Notes under the pieces: model-generated | Databases searched by the model: none | Seen by the model: only the letters and a program-made list of their open reading frames with translations | What the model was told of the DNA's origin: nothing | Source of the DNA: Propionivibrio soli | Lineage (GTDB): Bacteria > Pseudomonadota > Gammaproteobacteria > Burkholderiales > Rhodocyclaceae | Assembly (NCBI RefSeq): GCF_025770765.1 | Contig: NZ_JANZKY010000020.1 | Coordinates: 1 to 51,091 of the forward strand | DNA: 51,091 nt | Reading direction: 5' to 3' | Shown here: positions 28,552 through 38,780 of the stretch, one piece after another | Position numbering within the stretch: the first letter of the stretch is position 1 | How the letters are laid out: each line of letters starts with the position of its first letter | Translations under genes and position numbers: made by a program

Positions 28552-29334
28552 ATGAAGCAGCCAAAACCGATCTGCGTTCGCGGCAGGCCGCTCGGCGATG
28601 GGACGCTGCCCGTCATCATTACGCCGCTCGTGGGCAAGACCCAAGCGGGGATCCTGGACGAGGTCGCCGCCATTGTGCCAAAAAAACCGGATCTGCTCGA
28701 ATGGCGGGTTGATTTCTTTGAAAGGATTGGTGAGCCCCAGGTCGTGGTTGAAACGGCGCTTGCCATACGCCGTGCCGCTCACGACATACCCGTTCTCCTC
28801 ACGCGTCGCAATGTGACGGAGGGGGGCAACCCTATCCCGATCGGCGAGCCGCAAGTGTTGGCGATGTACGTTGCGGCCTGCGAGGCGGAGTGCGTCGAAT
28901 TGATCGACTACGAGCTCTCCAACGCACAGGAAGACTTCAAGCGGCTGCGCGACGTATCGTCCGCGCATGGCATCACCATGATTGCGTCGTACCACAACTT
29001 TCAGATGACGCCGGATGCTGCCACGCTGGATGGCAAGTTTGCCGCCGCAGAGAAGGCCGGCGCCGACGTCGCGAAGGTCGCCGTCATGCCGCAGAATCCC
29101 AACGATGTGCTGGCGCTCCTGGAGGCTACGTCTCGCGCCAGCCAAGCGATCCGTCTGCCGCTGATCACGATGTCGATGGGCGGCGTTGGGTCGCTTTCGC
29201 GCATGATGGGATGGGTGTACGGATCAGCGGCGACATTTGCGGTCGGCAAGAGCAGTTCGGCCCCGGGGCAGGTCGCCATCGAGGATTTGCGCTTGGTCTT
29301 GTCGACGGTACGCAAAGCCGTGACCGGCGCCTGA
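28552..29334 (+). CDS. aroD: Type I 3-dehydroquinate dehydratase
   Basis: The third step of the shikimate pathway, by a Schiff-base mechanism. It has 260 residues in a TIM barrel. The catalytic pair are the His of IASYHNFQM (about 145) and the Lys of DVAKVAVMPQN (about 173). LLEWRVDFF, RRNVTEGG and ITMSMGGVGSLSRM are further type I signatures. Many betaproteobacteria use the type II enzyme AroQ, so the type I form is notable; both may coexist. It stands alone between a divergent phosphoesterase and convergent mutS. Confidence 0.95.
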   Translation: MKQPKPICVRGRPLGDGTLPVIITPLVGKTQAGILDEVAAIVPKKPDLLEWRVDFFERIGEPQVVVETALAIRRAAHDIPVLLTRRNVTEGGNPIPIGEPQVLAMYVAACEAECVELIDYELSNAQEDFKRLRDVSSAHGITMIASYHNFQMTPDAATLDGKFAAAEKAGADVAKVAVMPQNPNDVLALLEATSRASQAIRLPLITMSMGGVGSLSRMMGWVYGSAATFAVGKSSSAPGQVAIEDLRLVLSTVRKAVTGA

Positions 29335-29378
29335 ATCCGTTTCTATCTGGTGACTCGCCTTGGGTCCTGGTTCCGCCG

Positions 29379-29408
29379 GGGAGCGCTGCCGCAGGCGCGC
29401 TCCCTTTT
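29379..29408. terminator. Terminator between aroD and mutS
   Basis: GGGAGCGC and GCGCTCCC, 10 bases apart, form an 8-bp GC stem followed on the plus strand by TTTTCCTC. It fits a rho-independent terminator for aroD in the convergent gap. Confidence 0.6.
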
Positions 29409-29415
29409 CCTCTGC

Positions 29416-32004
29416 TTAAGAGGCGAGTTTCTTTAACTCGTAAAGGGCGTCGAGCGCTTGCTTGGGGGTCAGCTCGTTGGGATCGATCCCCGATAGCCGT
29501 TCCAGTGCGGGATGCGGCGGTTCTTCCGCCGGTTCAGGAACAGCGGCGAATAGATCGGGTTGCAATGGATTGATCGACGCACGCTGTTCGAATTCCCGCA
29601 ATTGCCGCCGCGCGGCTTTGACGACGGACACCGGGATACCAGCGAGCGCCGCGACCTGAATTCCGTAACTCTGGTTAGCCGGTCCTTCCTCGACCGCGTG
29701 CAGGAATACGATGCGCTCGCCGTGTTCGACCGCGTCGAGATGAACGTTGGCGAGTTCGGCGTATTCGTTGGCGAGCAACGTCAATTCAAAGTAGTGCGTG
29801 GCAAACAGCGTGAGCGCGCGATTCTTCTCGACGAGGTGGCGGCAGATCGCGAATGCCAGAGCCATGCCGTCGAACGTGGACGTTCCGCGTCCAACTTCGT
29901 CCATCAACACGAGGCTCTTTTCGGTGGCGTGATGCAGGATCGCGGCAGATTCCGTCATTTCGACCATGAACGTCGAACGTCCGGAGGCGAGGTCGTCTGA
30001 GGCGCCGATGCGCGTGAATATTTGGTCGATCGGGCCAAGCACGACGCGACGGGCCGGGACGAAGGCCCCCACATGCGCCATTAGCGCGATGAGCGCCGTC
30101 TGCCGCATGTACGTCGATTTGCCGCCCATGTTCGGACCCGTGATAAGGAGCAGGCGGCGTCCGTCTCCGAGCTTCGTATCGTTGGCGATGAAGCTCTCGC
30201 CGCCTGCGAGTTCGCCTTCGACGACCGGGTGGCGGCCGGCTTCGACGAAAAGTCCCGGCTCAGTCGAAAACAGCGGACGACAGTAGTTACGCGTGACGGC
30301 GATTTCTGCAAAGGTGCCAATCAGATCGAGGTGCGCGATCGCGCGTGCGATACGCTGTAGGGTTTGCAGTTCGCTTTGCAGCGCCTCGAGCACTCCGTCG
30401 TAGAGCATCTTCTCACGCGCGAGCGCCCGGTCCTGTGCCGAGAGCGCTTTGTCCTCGAAGGTCTTCAGTTCGGGCGTGATGTAGCGCTCGGCGTTTTTCA
30501 GCGTCTGCCGGCGGCGATAGTCGTCGGGAACCTTGGCCGTGTTGGCATGCGTGATTTCAATATAGAAACCATGTACGCGGTTGTATTCGACTTTCAGGTT
30601 GGCAATGCCCGTACGCTCTCGTTCGCGAGTTTCAAGATCGACGAGGAAAGCGCCGCAGTTCTCGTTCAGGGCGCGTAATTCGTCAAGTTCGGTATCGAAC
30701 CCGCGGGCTATGACGCCACCGTCGCGAATCAGCGCCGCCGGCTCGGCAAGAATGGCTCGGCCGAGCAGGTCGAGCGCGCTTTCCGGTGTTGCCAGTTCTC
30801 CATGCAGTTCCACCAGCAGCGGCGCGGGTGTTTCGGCGATCGGCCGCCGGAGTTCGGCAAGGCGTGCGAGGCTGTCGCGCAGACTGGAAAGATCGCGCGG
30901 ACGAGCACTGTAGAGCGCAATGCGACCGGCAATGCGTTCGACGTCGGCGAAGCCGCGCAGTGTTTGCCGCAGTTCGCGCAGGGGAACGCCGTTCTCATCG
31001 ATCAGCGCTTCTATCGCTGCGTGGCGAGCGGATGGAATCGCCGGATCGCGGAAAGGATGGTGCAGGGCGTGACGCAGTGCCCGCGAACCCATCGACGTGA
31101 CGCAAACGTCAAGCAAGCTGCACAACGTAGGTGCGGGTTGCCCGCGAAGGGTCTCGGTCAGTTCAAGGTTGCGCCGAGTTGCTGTATCGATGCCGAGAAA
31201 CGTGCCGTCGCATTCGACGATTAGCGCTTGCACGTGCGGCAGTGCCCGCGCCTGCGTCGCCTGAGCATAGCGCAGGAGTGCGCCGGCCGCTGCCAACGCC
31301 GGGCGCAGACCGTCCGCTCCGAAGCCAGCCAGCGAGGCGGTGCGGAAGTGGGTGCAGAGGTCGCGCACCGCCGCTTCACTGTCGAAGTGCCAGTCGGGTT
31401 GGCGTGTGACTGTTGCATCGGGATCGATCGGCAGCTCCGTACTTTCGCCGATGACGATTTCTGCCGGCCGGATTCGATCGAGCGTCGGTGCAAGTTTGTC
31501 ATGTGCGACCTCGCAAACGCGGAATTCGCCGCTCGCCAAGTTCAGCCAGGCGAGCCCAGCGGTTTGACGAGACAAAGCGACAGCCAGCAGAAGTACGTCG
31601 CGTTTTTCATCCAGCAGCGCGGCGTCCGTCAGCGTGCCGGGGGTTACGATGCGGGAGACCGCTCGTTCGACTGGGCCTTTCGATGTGGCTGGATCGCCGA
31701 TCTGCTCGCAGATGACGACCGATTCACCGAGCTTGACGAGCCGCGCGAGATACGGCTCGAGCGCATGATGTGGGACGCCGGCCATCTTGATCGGCACACC
31801 GGCACTCTGCCCGCGGGTCGTTAGCGTGATGTCGAGCAGTCGCGCCGCCTTTTCCGCGTCGTCGTAGAACAGCTCGTAAAAATCCCCCATACGGTAGAAC
31901 AGCAGCAAGCCCGGGTATTGCGCCTTGAGCCGCAAGTACTGCTGCATCATCGGCGTATGCTTTTCGAACTCGTCGGTTTGTGGCTTCTGCACGCTGTCCC
32001 TCAT
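29416..32004 (-). CDS. mutS: DNA mismatch repair protein MutS
   Basis: Recognises mismatches and starts repair with MutL. It is about 862 residues from the ATG at 32004. The mismatch-reading Phe-x-Glu is in [11 protein letters not shown] near the N-terminus. The ABC ATPase domain carries Walker [14 protein letters not shown], the signature [10 protein letters not shown], Walker [17 protein letters not shown] and [10 protein letters not shown]. The upstream open frame to 32127 is Arg/Pro-rich and probably not translated. The usual C-terminal tetramerisation segment is present. It is intact, so the strain is not expected to be a mutator through this gene. Confidence 0.97.
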   Translation of the reverse strand: MRDSVQKPQTDEFEKHTPMMQQYLRLKAQYPGLLLFYRMGDFYELFYDDAEKAARLLDITLTTRGQSAGVPIKMAGVPHHALEPYLARLVKLGESVVICEQIGDPATSKGPVERAVSRIVTPGTLTDAALLDEKRDVLLLAVALSRQTAGLAWLNLASGEFRVCEVAHDKLAPTLDRIRPAEIVIGESTELPIDPDATVTRQPDWHFDSEAAVRDLCTHFRTASLAGFGADGLRPALAAAGALLRYAQATQARALPHVQALIVECDGTFLGIDTATRRNLELTETLRGQPAPTLCSLLDVCVTSMGSRALRHALHHPFRDPAIPSARHAAIEALIDENGVPLRELRQTLRGFADVERIAGRIALYSARPRDLSSLRDSLARLAELRRPIAETPAPLLVELHGELATPESALDLLGRAILAEPAALIRDGGVIARGFDTELDELRALNENCGAFLVDLETRERERTGIANLKVEYNRVHGFYIEITHANTAKVPDDYRRRQTLKNAERYITPELKTFEDKALSAQDRALAREKMLYDGVLEALQSELQTLQRIARAIAHLDLIGTFAEIAVTRNYCRPLFSTEPGLFVEAGRHPVVEGELAGGESFIANDTKLGDGRRLLLITGPNMGGKSTYMRQTALIALMAHVGAFVPARRVVLGPIDQIFTRIGASDDLASGRSTFMVEMTESAAILHHATEKSLVLMDEVGRGTSTFDGMALAFAICRHLVEKNRALTLFATHYFELTLLANEYAELANVHLDAVEHGERIVFLHAVEEGPANQSYGIQVAALAGIPVSVVKAARRQLREFEQRASINPLQPDLFAAVPEPAEEPPHPALERLSGIDPNELTPKQALDALYELKKLAS

Positions 32005-32234
32005 GGCCGCTTTCTGGCGTTGAGCAATCCTGATCCTCTCGGGGAGAGACGGGTCATGCCGCCTGAATGCCGAGAAAAAGGCCAAGATTATTGGCCGCGA
32101 TACCTCGAATGGCAAGCCGCGCCGCAAGGCGGTGCTGTATTCAATCGGCTACGCTTGCGGTCTCGCCAAGTCTCAGCCGTCACGGTTAAAGCTTCGCGGG
32201 ATGGCTGGCGCAAAGAGTCCGCGTCGTTAAAGCC

Positions 32235-33044
32235 TCAAGCCGTGAGCGCAGGCGTACGGTGGTTGTCGATCACCTGCAATATCTGCGAGAAGATCCGCGG
32301 TGTGCCGGCGATGATATTCCCGGTCTTGAGGTGGGTGTCTCCGCCCGCAAGGTCGCCGACCAGCCCACCGGCCTCGGTGATAAGCAGGCAGCCGGCGGCG
32401 GCGTCCCAAGGCATGAGGCCGAACTCCCAGAATCCGTCTAGCCGCCCGCAGGCAACATACGCGAGGTCGAGCGCAGCTGACCCGGCACGGCGCACGCCGG
32501 AGGATCGCTGCGTGAACTCCTTGAACGTGGCGAGGTACGGATCGATATGGTCGAAAACGCGGAACGGGAACCCCGTACCGAGCAGCGCGCTTTCGAGCTT
32601 TAAGCACTTGCTCACGCGGATGCGACGTTCATTCAAGTAGGCCCCGCCGCCCTTGCTGGCCGTGAACATTTCATTGCGCAGGGTGTCGTAAATAACGGCT
32701 TGGTTGAGCTGTCCCTTGTGCGCAAGGGCGATTGAAACCGCGTATTGCGGGAACCCGTGAATGAAATTGGTGGTGCCGTCGAGCGGATCGATGATCCATT
32801 GATACTCGCTGCCCGAGCCCACGCCGTCTGCGCTGCCCGACTCTTCTGCTAGAATCCCGTAGTCGGGATACGCCTCGCGCAACACCTCGATAATCGCGGC
32901 TTCCGCGGCCTTGTCTACTTCTGTAACGAAGTCGCTTTGCCGTTTGGCGGTGACCTTCAAATGCTCCACATCCTGTGAAGCGCGGTTGATGATCTGGCTG
33001 GCCCGGCGCGCGGCCTTGACCATGATGTTCAGAGCTGGATGCAT
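32235..33044 (-). CDS. suhB: Inositol monophosphatase SuhB
   Basis: A Mg-dependent phosphatase acting on inositol phosphates; the enteric SuhB also joins rRNA antitermination complexes. It has 269 residues. Metal ligands are in LAEESGS (about 73), [14 protein letters not shown] (about 88-101) and [15 protein letters not shown] (about 213). It is divergent from trmJ, 139 bp away, the same pairing as in many beta- and gammaproteobacteria. Confidence 0.95.
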   Translation of the reverse strand: MHPALNIMVKAARRASQIINRASQDVEHLKVTAKRQSDFVTEVDKAAEAAIIEVLREAYPDYGILAEESGSADGVGSGSEYQWIIDPLDGTTNFIHGFPQYAVSIALAHKGQLNQAVIYDTLRNEMFTASKGGGAYLNERRIRVSKCLKLESALLGTGFPFRVFDHIDPYLATFKEFTQRSSGVRRAGSAALDLAYVACGRLDGFWEFGLMPWDAAAGCLLITEAGGLVGDLAGGDTHLKTGNIIAGTPRIFSQILQVIDNHRTPALTA

Positions 33045-33183
33045 GGGTGTCTTCTAGAAAAAGCCGCTGGCAGCCATCTAGGGCGGGGCTGCCGAAGTCG
33101 TTGTGCGGAATCGCGTATTTTAATATGAACCGACCCCCTTCGTCTCTCTGGTCACCCTTTGGGCTGTTTCCGTAGCCGTATCC

Positions 33184-33954
33184 ATGCCGCACACCAACAT
33201 CAATATCTCCCTCCGTTCTGAACTCTTTGCCCGGGTACGCATCGTTTTGTCCCATACCAGCCATCCGGGAAACATCGGTGCCGCCGCGCGCGCAATGAAG
33301 ACGATGGGGCTCTCTCGTCTCTTTCTGGTGAACCCGAAATCTTTCCCCGATGTGCAAGCCTCCGCGCGTGCAGCGGGTGCCGATGACGTGCTATCTCGCA
33401 CGACCGTTTGCGCGAGCCTGGACGAGGCGCTAGCCGGGACGATTTTTGCTGTCGCTGTGTCCGCTCGTCACCGTAATTTGGGCCCAGAACCCGTGTCAGC
33501 CCGCGATGCAGGGCCGGAGTTGCTGGCCGCCGCGGAGCGAGGCGACGTGGCACTCGTTTTTGGCAACGAAACGGCAGGACTGTCGAATGCTGAGGTGCAG
33601 CGCTGCCAGAAAACCGCTTTCATTGCAGCCAACCCTGAGTACAGTTCCTTGAATCTAGGCGCCGCTGTTCAGGTGCTCTGCTATGAACTCCGCCAGGCGG
33701 CATTTGCCGGAAAGCCCCCGATTGTTACGAAGGCTGTGCCATTTTCCTCGCCGCTCGCGGGTAATGATGACCTCGAGCGTTTCTATGCGCACCTTGAGCG
33801 GGTCATGGTGAGAACACGTTTTCTCAATCCGCAGCAGCCACGGCGCTTGATGTCGAAGCTGCGTCGTCTTTTTGGACGCGCCGCCGTGGAGCGCGATGAA
33901 ATGAACATCCTACGGGGCATCCTCGACTCCGTGGAAAAGTGCCTTCCCGACTGA
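33184..33954 (+). CDS. trmJ: tRNA C32/U32 2'-O-methyltransferase TrmJ
   Basis: A SPOUT-family methyltransferase that 2'-O-methylates position 32 of tRNAs. It has 256 residues. The N-terminal part shows VLSHTSHPGNIGAAARAMKTMGLSRLFLV. The knotted SAM site is in VALVFGNETAGLSNAEVQRC and SSLNLGAAVQVLCYELRQA. The C-terminal extension (about 175-256) is the dimer/tRNA-binding part of TrmJ. In E. coli trmJ sits directly before iscR; here cysE lies between them, with a 199-bp gap. Confidence 0.94.
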   Translation: MPHTNINISLRSELFARVRIVLSHTSHPGNIGAAARAMKTMGLSRLFLVNPKSFPDVQASARAAGADDVLSRTTVCASLDEALAGTIFAVAVSARHRNLGPEPVSARDAGPELLAAAERGDVALVFGNETAGLSNAEVQRCQKTAFIAANPEYSSLNLGAAVQVLCYELRQAAFAGKPPIVTKAVPFSSPLAGNDDLERFYAHLERVMVRTRFLNPQQPRRLMSKLRRLFGRAAVERDEMNILRGILDSVEKCLPD

Positions 33955-34089
33955 TCTCGATAGTTTCAGCAAGCCGGCGGACAAAGGCGACGGTTATCGC
34001 GTGTTTTCGAGTGCTGTTCGTTCTTATTCCGGCGGCCAATGGCTTGTTCCCCTCTCGGCAAGGCCGATTAACCCCGGTTCTCGGTGGAA

Positions 34090-34126
34090 TGATTGATCAA
34101 ATCACTCGGGTATTCTAGAATTACCC
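34090..34126. promoter_or_regulatory. Two dyads upstream of cysE
   Basis: TGATTGATCAAATCA (34090-34104) is a near-perfect dyad. GGGTATTCTAGAATTACCC (34108-34126) is a second, around a perfect TTCTAGAA centre. They sit 28-64 bases before the cysE start, are AT-rich in a GC-rich neighbourhood and lie about 20 bp apart. They look like operators. I cannot name the regulator. Confidence 0.45.
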
Positions 34127-34153
34127 ATTAGGCTCAAATGGAGAATCAGACTC

Positions 34154-34906
34154 ATGTTCAGCCGCCTGCGTGAAGATATCCGCTCGGTATTTGCGCGCGA
34201 CCCTGCAGCGCGCAACACGTGGGAAGTGCTCACCTGTTATCCGGGCGTTCACGCGGTATTGATGTATCGCTTGGCCCATTGGTTCTGGCTCCGTCGGTTG
34301 CGTTGGCTCGGTCGCTTCGTTTCGCATCTGGCGCGTTTTTTCACCGGAATAGAAATTCACCCCGGCGCGACGATCGGTCGGCGGTTCTTCATCGACCACG
34401 GAATGGGTGTAGTAATCGGCGAAACGGCCATCGTCGGAGACGATGTGACGCTCTATCACGGTGTGACCCTCGGCGGAACGTCGTGGAACAAAGGCCGTCG
34501 GCATCCGACCCTGGAGGACGGTGTGGTGATTGGAGCTGGGGCAAAAGTCCTCGGCCCGATAACGGTGGGTACCCGAGCAAAAGTTGGGTCGAACGCGGTG
34601 GTGGTCAAGGAAGTCCCTCCGGGAACTACGGCGGTTGGCAACCCGGCCCGCATCATCGAGCCCGGCCAGGCACAGAAGCGGGAAGAGAAGGCAACACAGA
34701 TGGGCTTTTCCGCGTACGCACTTTCAGGTAACGATGACGATCCACTGGCCAAGGCGATCCACGGTTTGCTCGACCACGCGGTGGAAACTGATCGACGGCT
34801 GGAGGTTCTGGTCAAGAAACTCGAAAGTCGTGGTGTATGTACCGAGGATGAATTGGCAACAGCCGACACGTTTGATCCAAAATACCTGAGTAAAATAGTT
34901 GACTAA
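34154..34906 (+). CDS. cysE: Serine O-acetyltransferase CysE
   Basis: Makes O-acetylserine, the acceptor for sulfide and the precursor of the CysB inducer. It has 250 residues. An N-terminal helical domain is followed by a left-handed beta-helix of hexapeptide repeats from about residue 65: [22 protein letters not shown], with the catalytic Asp-His in FIDHG, then LYHGVTLGG and [10 protein letters not shown]. The C-terminal segment is longer than the minimal SrpH/NifP-type enzyme and helical. It lies directly upstream of iscR; the first Isc box overlaps its stop codon, so cysE and isc are regulated separately or nested. Confidence 0.95.
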   Translation: MFSRLREDIRSVFARDPAARNTWEVLTCYPGVHAVLMYRLAHWFWLRRLRWLGRFVSHLARFFTGIEIHPGATIGRRFFIDHGMGVVIGETAIVGDDVTLYHGVTLGGTSWNKGRRHPTLEDGVVIGAGAKVLGPITVGTRAKVGSNAVVVKEVPPGTTAVGNPARIIEPGQAQKREEKATQMGFSAYALSGNDDDPLAKAIHGLLDHAVETDRRLEVLVKKLESRGVCTEDELATADTFDPKYLSKIVD

Positions 34907-34918
34907 TGAGTCGAACTT
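34895..34918 (+). promoter_or_regulatory. IscR type-1 site, distal copy
   Basis: ATAGTTGACTAATGAGTCGA followed by ACTT fits the ATASYYGACTRWWWYAGTCRRSTAT consensus in the left half and centre, less well at the right end. It overlaps the last codons of cysE. Together with the proximal copy it forms a tandem pair ahead of iscR. Confidence 0.7.
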
Positions 34919-34923
34919 GTCGC

Positions 34924-34948
34924 ATAGTTGACTGGTCTTATCGGGTAT
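34924..34948 (+). promoter_or_regulatory. IscR type-1 site, proximal copy
   Basis: A 25-bp element starting ATAGTTGACTGG and ending ATCGGGTAT matches the type-1 Isc consensus in both outer halves. It lies 16 bases before the iscR start, next to AGGAGG. Cluster-loaded IscR is known to repress isc operons from such sites when Fe-S supply is adequate. Confidence 0.82.
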
Positions 34949-34964
34949 TGACAGGAGGCACTCT

Positions 34965-35459
34965 ATGAGGTTGACCACGAAAGGGCGTTTCGCCGTTACC
35001 GCGATGATCGATCTTGCGCTGCACGGCAGCGACGGTCCCGTAACGCTGGCCGGCATCAGCGATCGACAGAAGATTTCGCTGTCTTACCTGGAGCAGTTGT
35101 TCGGCAAGCTGCGTCGGCACAATCTCGTAGAAAGCGTGCGGGGCCCCGGCGGCGGATATTGCCTTGCGCGCCCGGTGGAACAAATGACCGTTGCGGACAT
35201 CATCCGGGCAGTCGATGAGTCGCTCGATGCGACGCAGTGCGGCGGCAAGGAGAATTGTCGCGATGAGGACCGTTGTATGACCCATGAACTGTGGTCGACC
35301 CTCAATTTCAAGATGTACGAATACCTTACCTCGGTAACTCTGGCAGACCTCGTGCAGAAACAACTGAGTAAGGTAAGCGGTGATGTTGCGGTCCTGAAGG
35401 ACGCACGCGGAACGCATCCGAATGTCGGCAGCAGCAGGACGGTCGCTGCCGCTGCGTAA
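34965..35459 (+). CDS. iscR: Fe-S cluster regulator IscR
   Basis: An Rrf2-family repressor that senses Fe-S status through its own 2Fe-2S cluster. It has 164 residues. The winged helix occupies 1-70, with LSYLEQLFGKLRRHNLVESVRGPGGGY as recognition part. The ligands Cys92, Cys98, Cys104 and His107 (CGGKENCRDEDRCMTH) match E. coli numbering exactly. The ribosome site AGGAGG lies 8 bases before the ATG. It heads the isc operon and has two type-1 sites upstream, so negative autoregulation is expected. Confidence 0.97.
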   Translation: MRLTTKGRFAVTAMIDLALHGSDGPVTLAGISDRQKISLSYLEQLFGKLRRHNLVESVRGPGGGYCLARPVEQMTVADIIRAVDESLDATQCGGKENCRDEDRCMTHELWSTLNFKMYEYLTSVTLADLVQKQLSKVSGDVAVLKDARGTHPNVGSSRTVAAAA

Positions 35460-35462
35460 GTC

Positions 35463-36620
35463 ATGTTTGCTCCGGTTTACCTCGATCACAACGCTACGAC
35501 GCCTATAGATCCACGGGTGCTGGAGCGTATGCGACCGTGGCTGAGTGAGCAATTCGGTAATGCATCGAGCCGGCATGAATATGGGCGTGCAGCGCGGCGG
35601 GCCATCGACGAAGCGCGTGAGCAGGTTGCTGCGGCTGTTGGCGCTCATTCCACCGAAATTGTTTTCACAAGCGGTGGTTCAGAGGCAAACAACCTGTTCA
35701 TCAAAGGTGCGGCTGCTTGGTACAGGCCGGGAATCGTTGCCGTGAGCGCCATTGAACACCCCTGTGTCATGAGACCCGCTGAGCAGTTGGCGCGGCATGG
35801 CTGGACATTGCGCCGGATCGGAGTGGGCGCCGAAGGACGAGTTCAGGCCGGCGACTACTCCGCCGTGTTGGCCGAGAAGCCGGTCTTGGTGTCCGTCATG
35901 GCGGCGAACAACGAAACAGGTGTTTTGCAGGACGTAGCCAGTTTGGCGCCCGAGGCACGAAAAGCGGGCGCGGTATTCCACACGGACGCCGTGCAAGCTT
36001 TCGGAAAGATTCCGATTGATTTTCGCGCGCTGAACGCGGCCGGCGTGTACGCGCTAACGCTTTCGGCACACAAGATCGGCGGTCCGAAAGGGGCCGGTGC
36101 CTTGGTGATGGACAAACGGCTGGAGCTTGAACCACTTATCGCGGGCGGAGGTCATGAGCGTGGCTTGCGCTCGGGTACCGAGAACGTCGCGGCGATCGTT
36201 GGCTTTGGGGCGGCATGCGAGTTCGCCGCAGAACGCTTGGCAGTGACGCAACGGCAGTTGTCCGACCTGCGAGGCGCCTTGGAGGATGGACTCTTGAGGA
36301 TGGGGGCGATGTTATTCGGGTCCGGTGCTCTGCGCCTGCCGAACACGACCTATTTCTCGTTGCCGAACATTGACGGGGAGACGCTGGTTGGCCAGTTGGA
36401 CCGGGCCGGATACGCCGTAGCCAGCGGTGCGGCGTGCTCAAGTGCCAATCCGGAACCGTCGCACGTACTGAGGGCGATGGGCATTGAGCCGGGGCTTGCG
36501 CGCGGAGCGGTGCGGGTAAGCCTGGGAGCGGGGAACAATGACAAGCACGTACAGGGTTTTTTGGACACGTTGCGGGAAACGGTGGCGAAACTGCATGGAA
36601 TGACCGCCCTCGTGGCCTGA
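35463..36620 (+). CDS. Second cysteine desulfurase, NifS/IscS-like
   Basis: A PLP enzyme that takes sulfur from cysteine as persulfide. It has 385 residues. It starts [18 protein letters not shown], has the PLP lysine Lys204 (LSAHKIGG) and the catalytic loop cysteine Cys325 ([20 protein letters not shown]). It is a diverged paralogue of the next gene, iscS, in particular Ser instead of Thr after the cysteine. It begins three bases after the iscR stop. Such a desulfurase between iscR and iscS occurs in several betaproteobacteria. Whether it serves ISC, thiouridine or another acceptor is not known from sequence. Confidence 0.93.
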   Translation: MFAPVYLDHNATTPIDPRVLERMRPWLSEQFGNASSRHEYGRAARRAIDEAREQVAAAVGAHSTEIVFTSGGSEANNLFIKGAAAWYRPGIVAVSAIEHPCVMRPAEQLARHGWTLRRIGVGAEGRVQAGDYSAVLAEKPVLVSVMAANNETGVLQDVASLAPEARKAGAVFHTDAVQAFGKIPIDFRALNAAGVYALTLSAHKIGGPKGAGALVMDKRLELEPLIAGGGHERGLRSGTENVAAIVGFGAACEFAAERLAVTQRQLSDLRGALEDGLLRMGAMLFGSGALRLPNTTYFSLPNIDGETLVGQLDRAGYAVASGAACSSANPEPSHVLRAMGIEPGLARGAVRVSLGAGNNDKHVQGFLDTLRETVAKLHGMTALVA

Positions 36621-36669
36621 AAGGGCGCACCAACGGAAAGTAATACCAATAATGAATGGAGCTAAAACA

Positions 36670-37881
36670 ATGTTGAAACTGCCGATCTACCTAGATTATT
36701 CGGCAACGACTCCGGTTGATCCTCGGGTCGCGGAAAAGATGATTCCTTACCTCGTTGAGAAATTCGGCAATCCCGCCTCGCGATCACACGCTTTCGGGTG
36801 GGAAGCCGAGGCCGCCGTCGAGGAGGCGCGCGAGGAGGTGGCGCGTCTGGTGAATGCGGATCCTAAGGAAATCGTATGGACCTCCGGCGCGACCGAGTCC
36901 GACAACCTCGCGATCAAGGGCGCGGTTCATTTCTATTCGAGCAAGGGCAAGCACGTCATCACGGTGAAGACGGAGCACAAGGCCGTCCTCGATACCTGCC
37001 GGGAACTCGAGCGCCAAGGTTTCGAAGTAACCTACCTCGACGTGCAGGAAAATGGTTTGATCGACCTCGATACGTTCAAGGCGGCGCTGCGCCACGACAC
37101 GATCCTTGTCTCGGTGATGTTCGTGAACAACGAGATCGGCGTTATCCAGCCGATTGAGGAGATCGGCGAGATTTGTCGGGAGAAGGGAATCATCTTCCAT
37201 GTCGACGCGGCTCAAGCGACTGGCAAAGTGGATATCGATCTTGGTAAGTTGAAGGTCGATCTGATGAGCTTCTCGGCCCACAAAACCTATGGACCGAAAG
37301 GTATCGGTGCGCTCTATGTGCGGCGCAAACCGCGCGTACGGCTGGAGTCTCAAATGCACGGAGGTGGTCACGAGCGCGGCTTCCGCTCTGGAACGTTGCC
37401 GACGCACCAGATTGTCGGTATGGGCGAGGCCTTCCGCATTGCCCGTGAGGAAATGGCGGTCGAGAATAAACGTATCGGCGCGCTACGCGACCGCTTGCTG
37501 AAAGGCCTTTCGGACATCGACCATGTGTTCGTCAACGGCGACCTCGAACATCGCATTCCGCATAACCTCAACGTGAGCTTTGCCTATGTCGAGGGTGAGT
37601 CGATGCTGATGGCGATCAAGGATCTCGCCGTTTCGTCGGGATCGGCCTGCACCTCGGCGTCGCTCGAACCGTCGTATGTCCTGCGGGCCCTTGGCCGTGA
37701 CGACGAACTCGCGCATAGCTCGATTCGCTTCACGCTCGGCCGTTTCAACACCGAGGAAGAAGTTGACTATGCGATCAAGTTGCTGCGCGAGAAGATCGGC
37801 AAGTTGCGCGAGCTTTCGCCGTTGTGGGAAATGGTGCAGGAAGGCGTCGACCTGAACACCGTGCAGTGGGCGGCGCACTGA
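36670..37881 (+). CDS. iscS: Cysteine desulfurase IscS
   Basis: The main sulfur donor to IscU and to tRNA thiolation. It is 403 residues from the ATG at 36670, almost the E. coli length. It opens [20 protein letters not shown]. The PLP lysine is in [12 protein letters not shown] (about 207) and the active cysteine in [21 protein letters not shown] (about 329). An ATG six codons upstream (36652) is in frame, but GGAG nine bases before 36670 and the family N-terminus favour the later start. The C-terminal [22 protein letters not shown] is the IscU-binding tail. Confidence 0.97.
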   Translation: MLKLPIYLDYSATTPVDPRVAEKMIPYLVEKFGNPASRSHAFGWEAEAAVEEAREEVARLVNADPKEIVWTSGATESDNLAIKGAVHFYSSKGKHVITVKTEHKAVLDTCRELERQGFEVTYLDVQENGLIDLDTFKAALRHDTILVSVMFVNNEIGVIQPIEEIGEICREKGIIFHVDAAQATGKVDIDLGKLKVDLMSFSAHKTYGPKGIGALYVRRKPRVRLESQMHGGGHERGFRSGTLPTHQIVGMGEAFRIAREEMAVENKRIGALRDRLLKGLSDIDHVFVNGDLEHRIPHNLNVSFAYVEGESMLMAIKDLAVSSGSACTSASLEPSYVLRALGRDDELAHSSIRFTLGRFNTEEEVDYAIKLLREKIGKLRELSPLWEMVQEGVDLNTVQWAAH

Positions 37882-37904
37882 TTTGAAACACAGGAGAATT
37901 GGCA

Positions 37905-38288
37905 ATGGCTTATAGCGAAAAAGTCCTCGATCATTACGAGAATCCGCGCAACGTAGGCTCTTTCGGCAAGGAAGAGGAGGGCGTGGCCACCGGGATGGTC
38001 GGTGCGCCGGCGTGTGGCGACGTAATGAAACTCCAGATCAAGGTCGGCAAGGATGGAGTGATTGAGGACGCGAAGTTCAAGACCTACGGCTGTGGTTCGG
38101 CGATCGCTTCGTCGTCCCTGGTCACCGAGTGGGTAAAAGGCAAGACAATCGATCAAGCCCTCGAAATCAAGAACACTCAAATCGCCGAGGAACTTGCCTT
38201 GCCGCCGGTGAAGATCCACTGTTCGATCCTTGCCGAGGATGCGATCAAAGCGGCCGTTGCGGATTACAAGAAGAAGCACACCGAGTAA
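37905..38288 (+). CDS. iscU: Fe-S scaffold IscU
   Basis: The scaffold on which 2Fe-2S clusters are built before transfer. It has 127 residues. All assembly residues are present at E. coli positions: Cys37 and Asp39 (GAPACGDV), Cys63 (TYGCGSAI), His105 and Cys106 (KIHCSIL). The LPPVKIH stretch just before is the HscA-binding LPPVK motif. CAGGAGAA upstream supports the ATG at 37905 over an upstream in-frame TTG. Confidence 0.97.
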   Translation: MAYSEKVLDHYENPRNVGSFGKEEEGVATGMVGAPACGDVMKLQIKVGKDGVIEDAKFKTYGCGSAIASSSLVTEWVKGKTIDQALEIKNTQIAEELALPPVKIHCSILAEDAIKAAVADYKKKHTE

Positions 38289-38325
38289 GTCCCGGTGGCT
38301 GGTATTTCATAAGGAGATAAAGCAA

Positions 38326-38649
38326 ATGGCGGTAACGCTTTCCGAAAAGGCGGCAAAACACGTAGCCTCCTACATGGCCAAGCGGGGTAAGGGGATTGGC
38401 CTGCGCCTTGGTGTACGCACAAGCGGGTGTTCCGGTGTTGCGTACAAGCTGGAGTTTGCCGATGCGGCCGAACCCGACGATGTCGAGTTCGAGTCTCATG
38501 GCGTAAAGATTCTGATCGATGCAAAAAGCCTTCCTTACCTTGACGGAACGGAACTGGACTATGCGCGCGAAGGCTTGAGCGAGGGATTCAAATTCAACAA
38601 CCCGAACGTCAAGGACGCGTGCGGTTGCGGAGAGAGCTTTAGCGTCTGA
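38326..38649 (+). CDS. iscA: A-type Fe-S carrier IscA
   Basis: An A-type carrier that helps form or deliver 4Fe-4S clusters. It has 107 residues. The three ligand cysteines are Cys35 (SGCSG), Cys99 and Cys101 (ACGCGESF). AAGGAGATAA lies before the ATG at 38326. The 131 bp before hscB hold no gene; a short stem (CTGCCT/AGGCAG, near 38730) is the only structure seen. Confidence 0.96.
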   Translation: MAVTLSEKAAKHVASYMAKRGKGIGLRLGVRTSGCSGVAYKLEFADAAEPDDVEFESHGVKILIDAKSLPYLDGTELDYAREGLSEGFKFNNPNVKDACGCGESFSV

Positions 38650-38780
38650 CGATGCGCAGCGCGGCTGTTTGGTGGCGACCAGAATGCCAACGCGTCCAGC
38701 CTGCGGGGATATAGCGACGTTTTGTCCTGCCTAGGCTACCGAGGCAGATCGCAGTCAAGTAATAACACCATAATACGACC

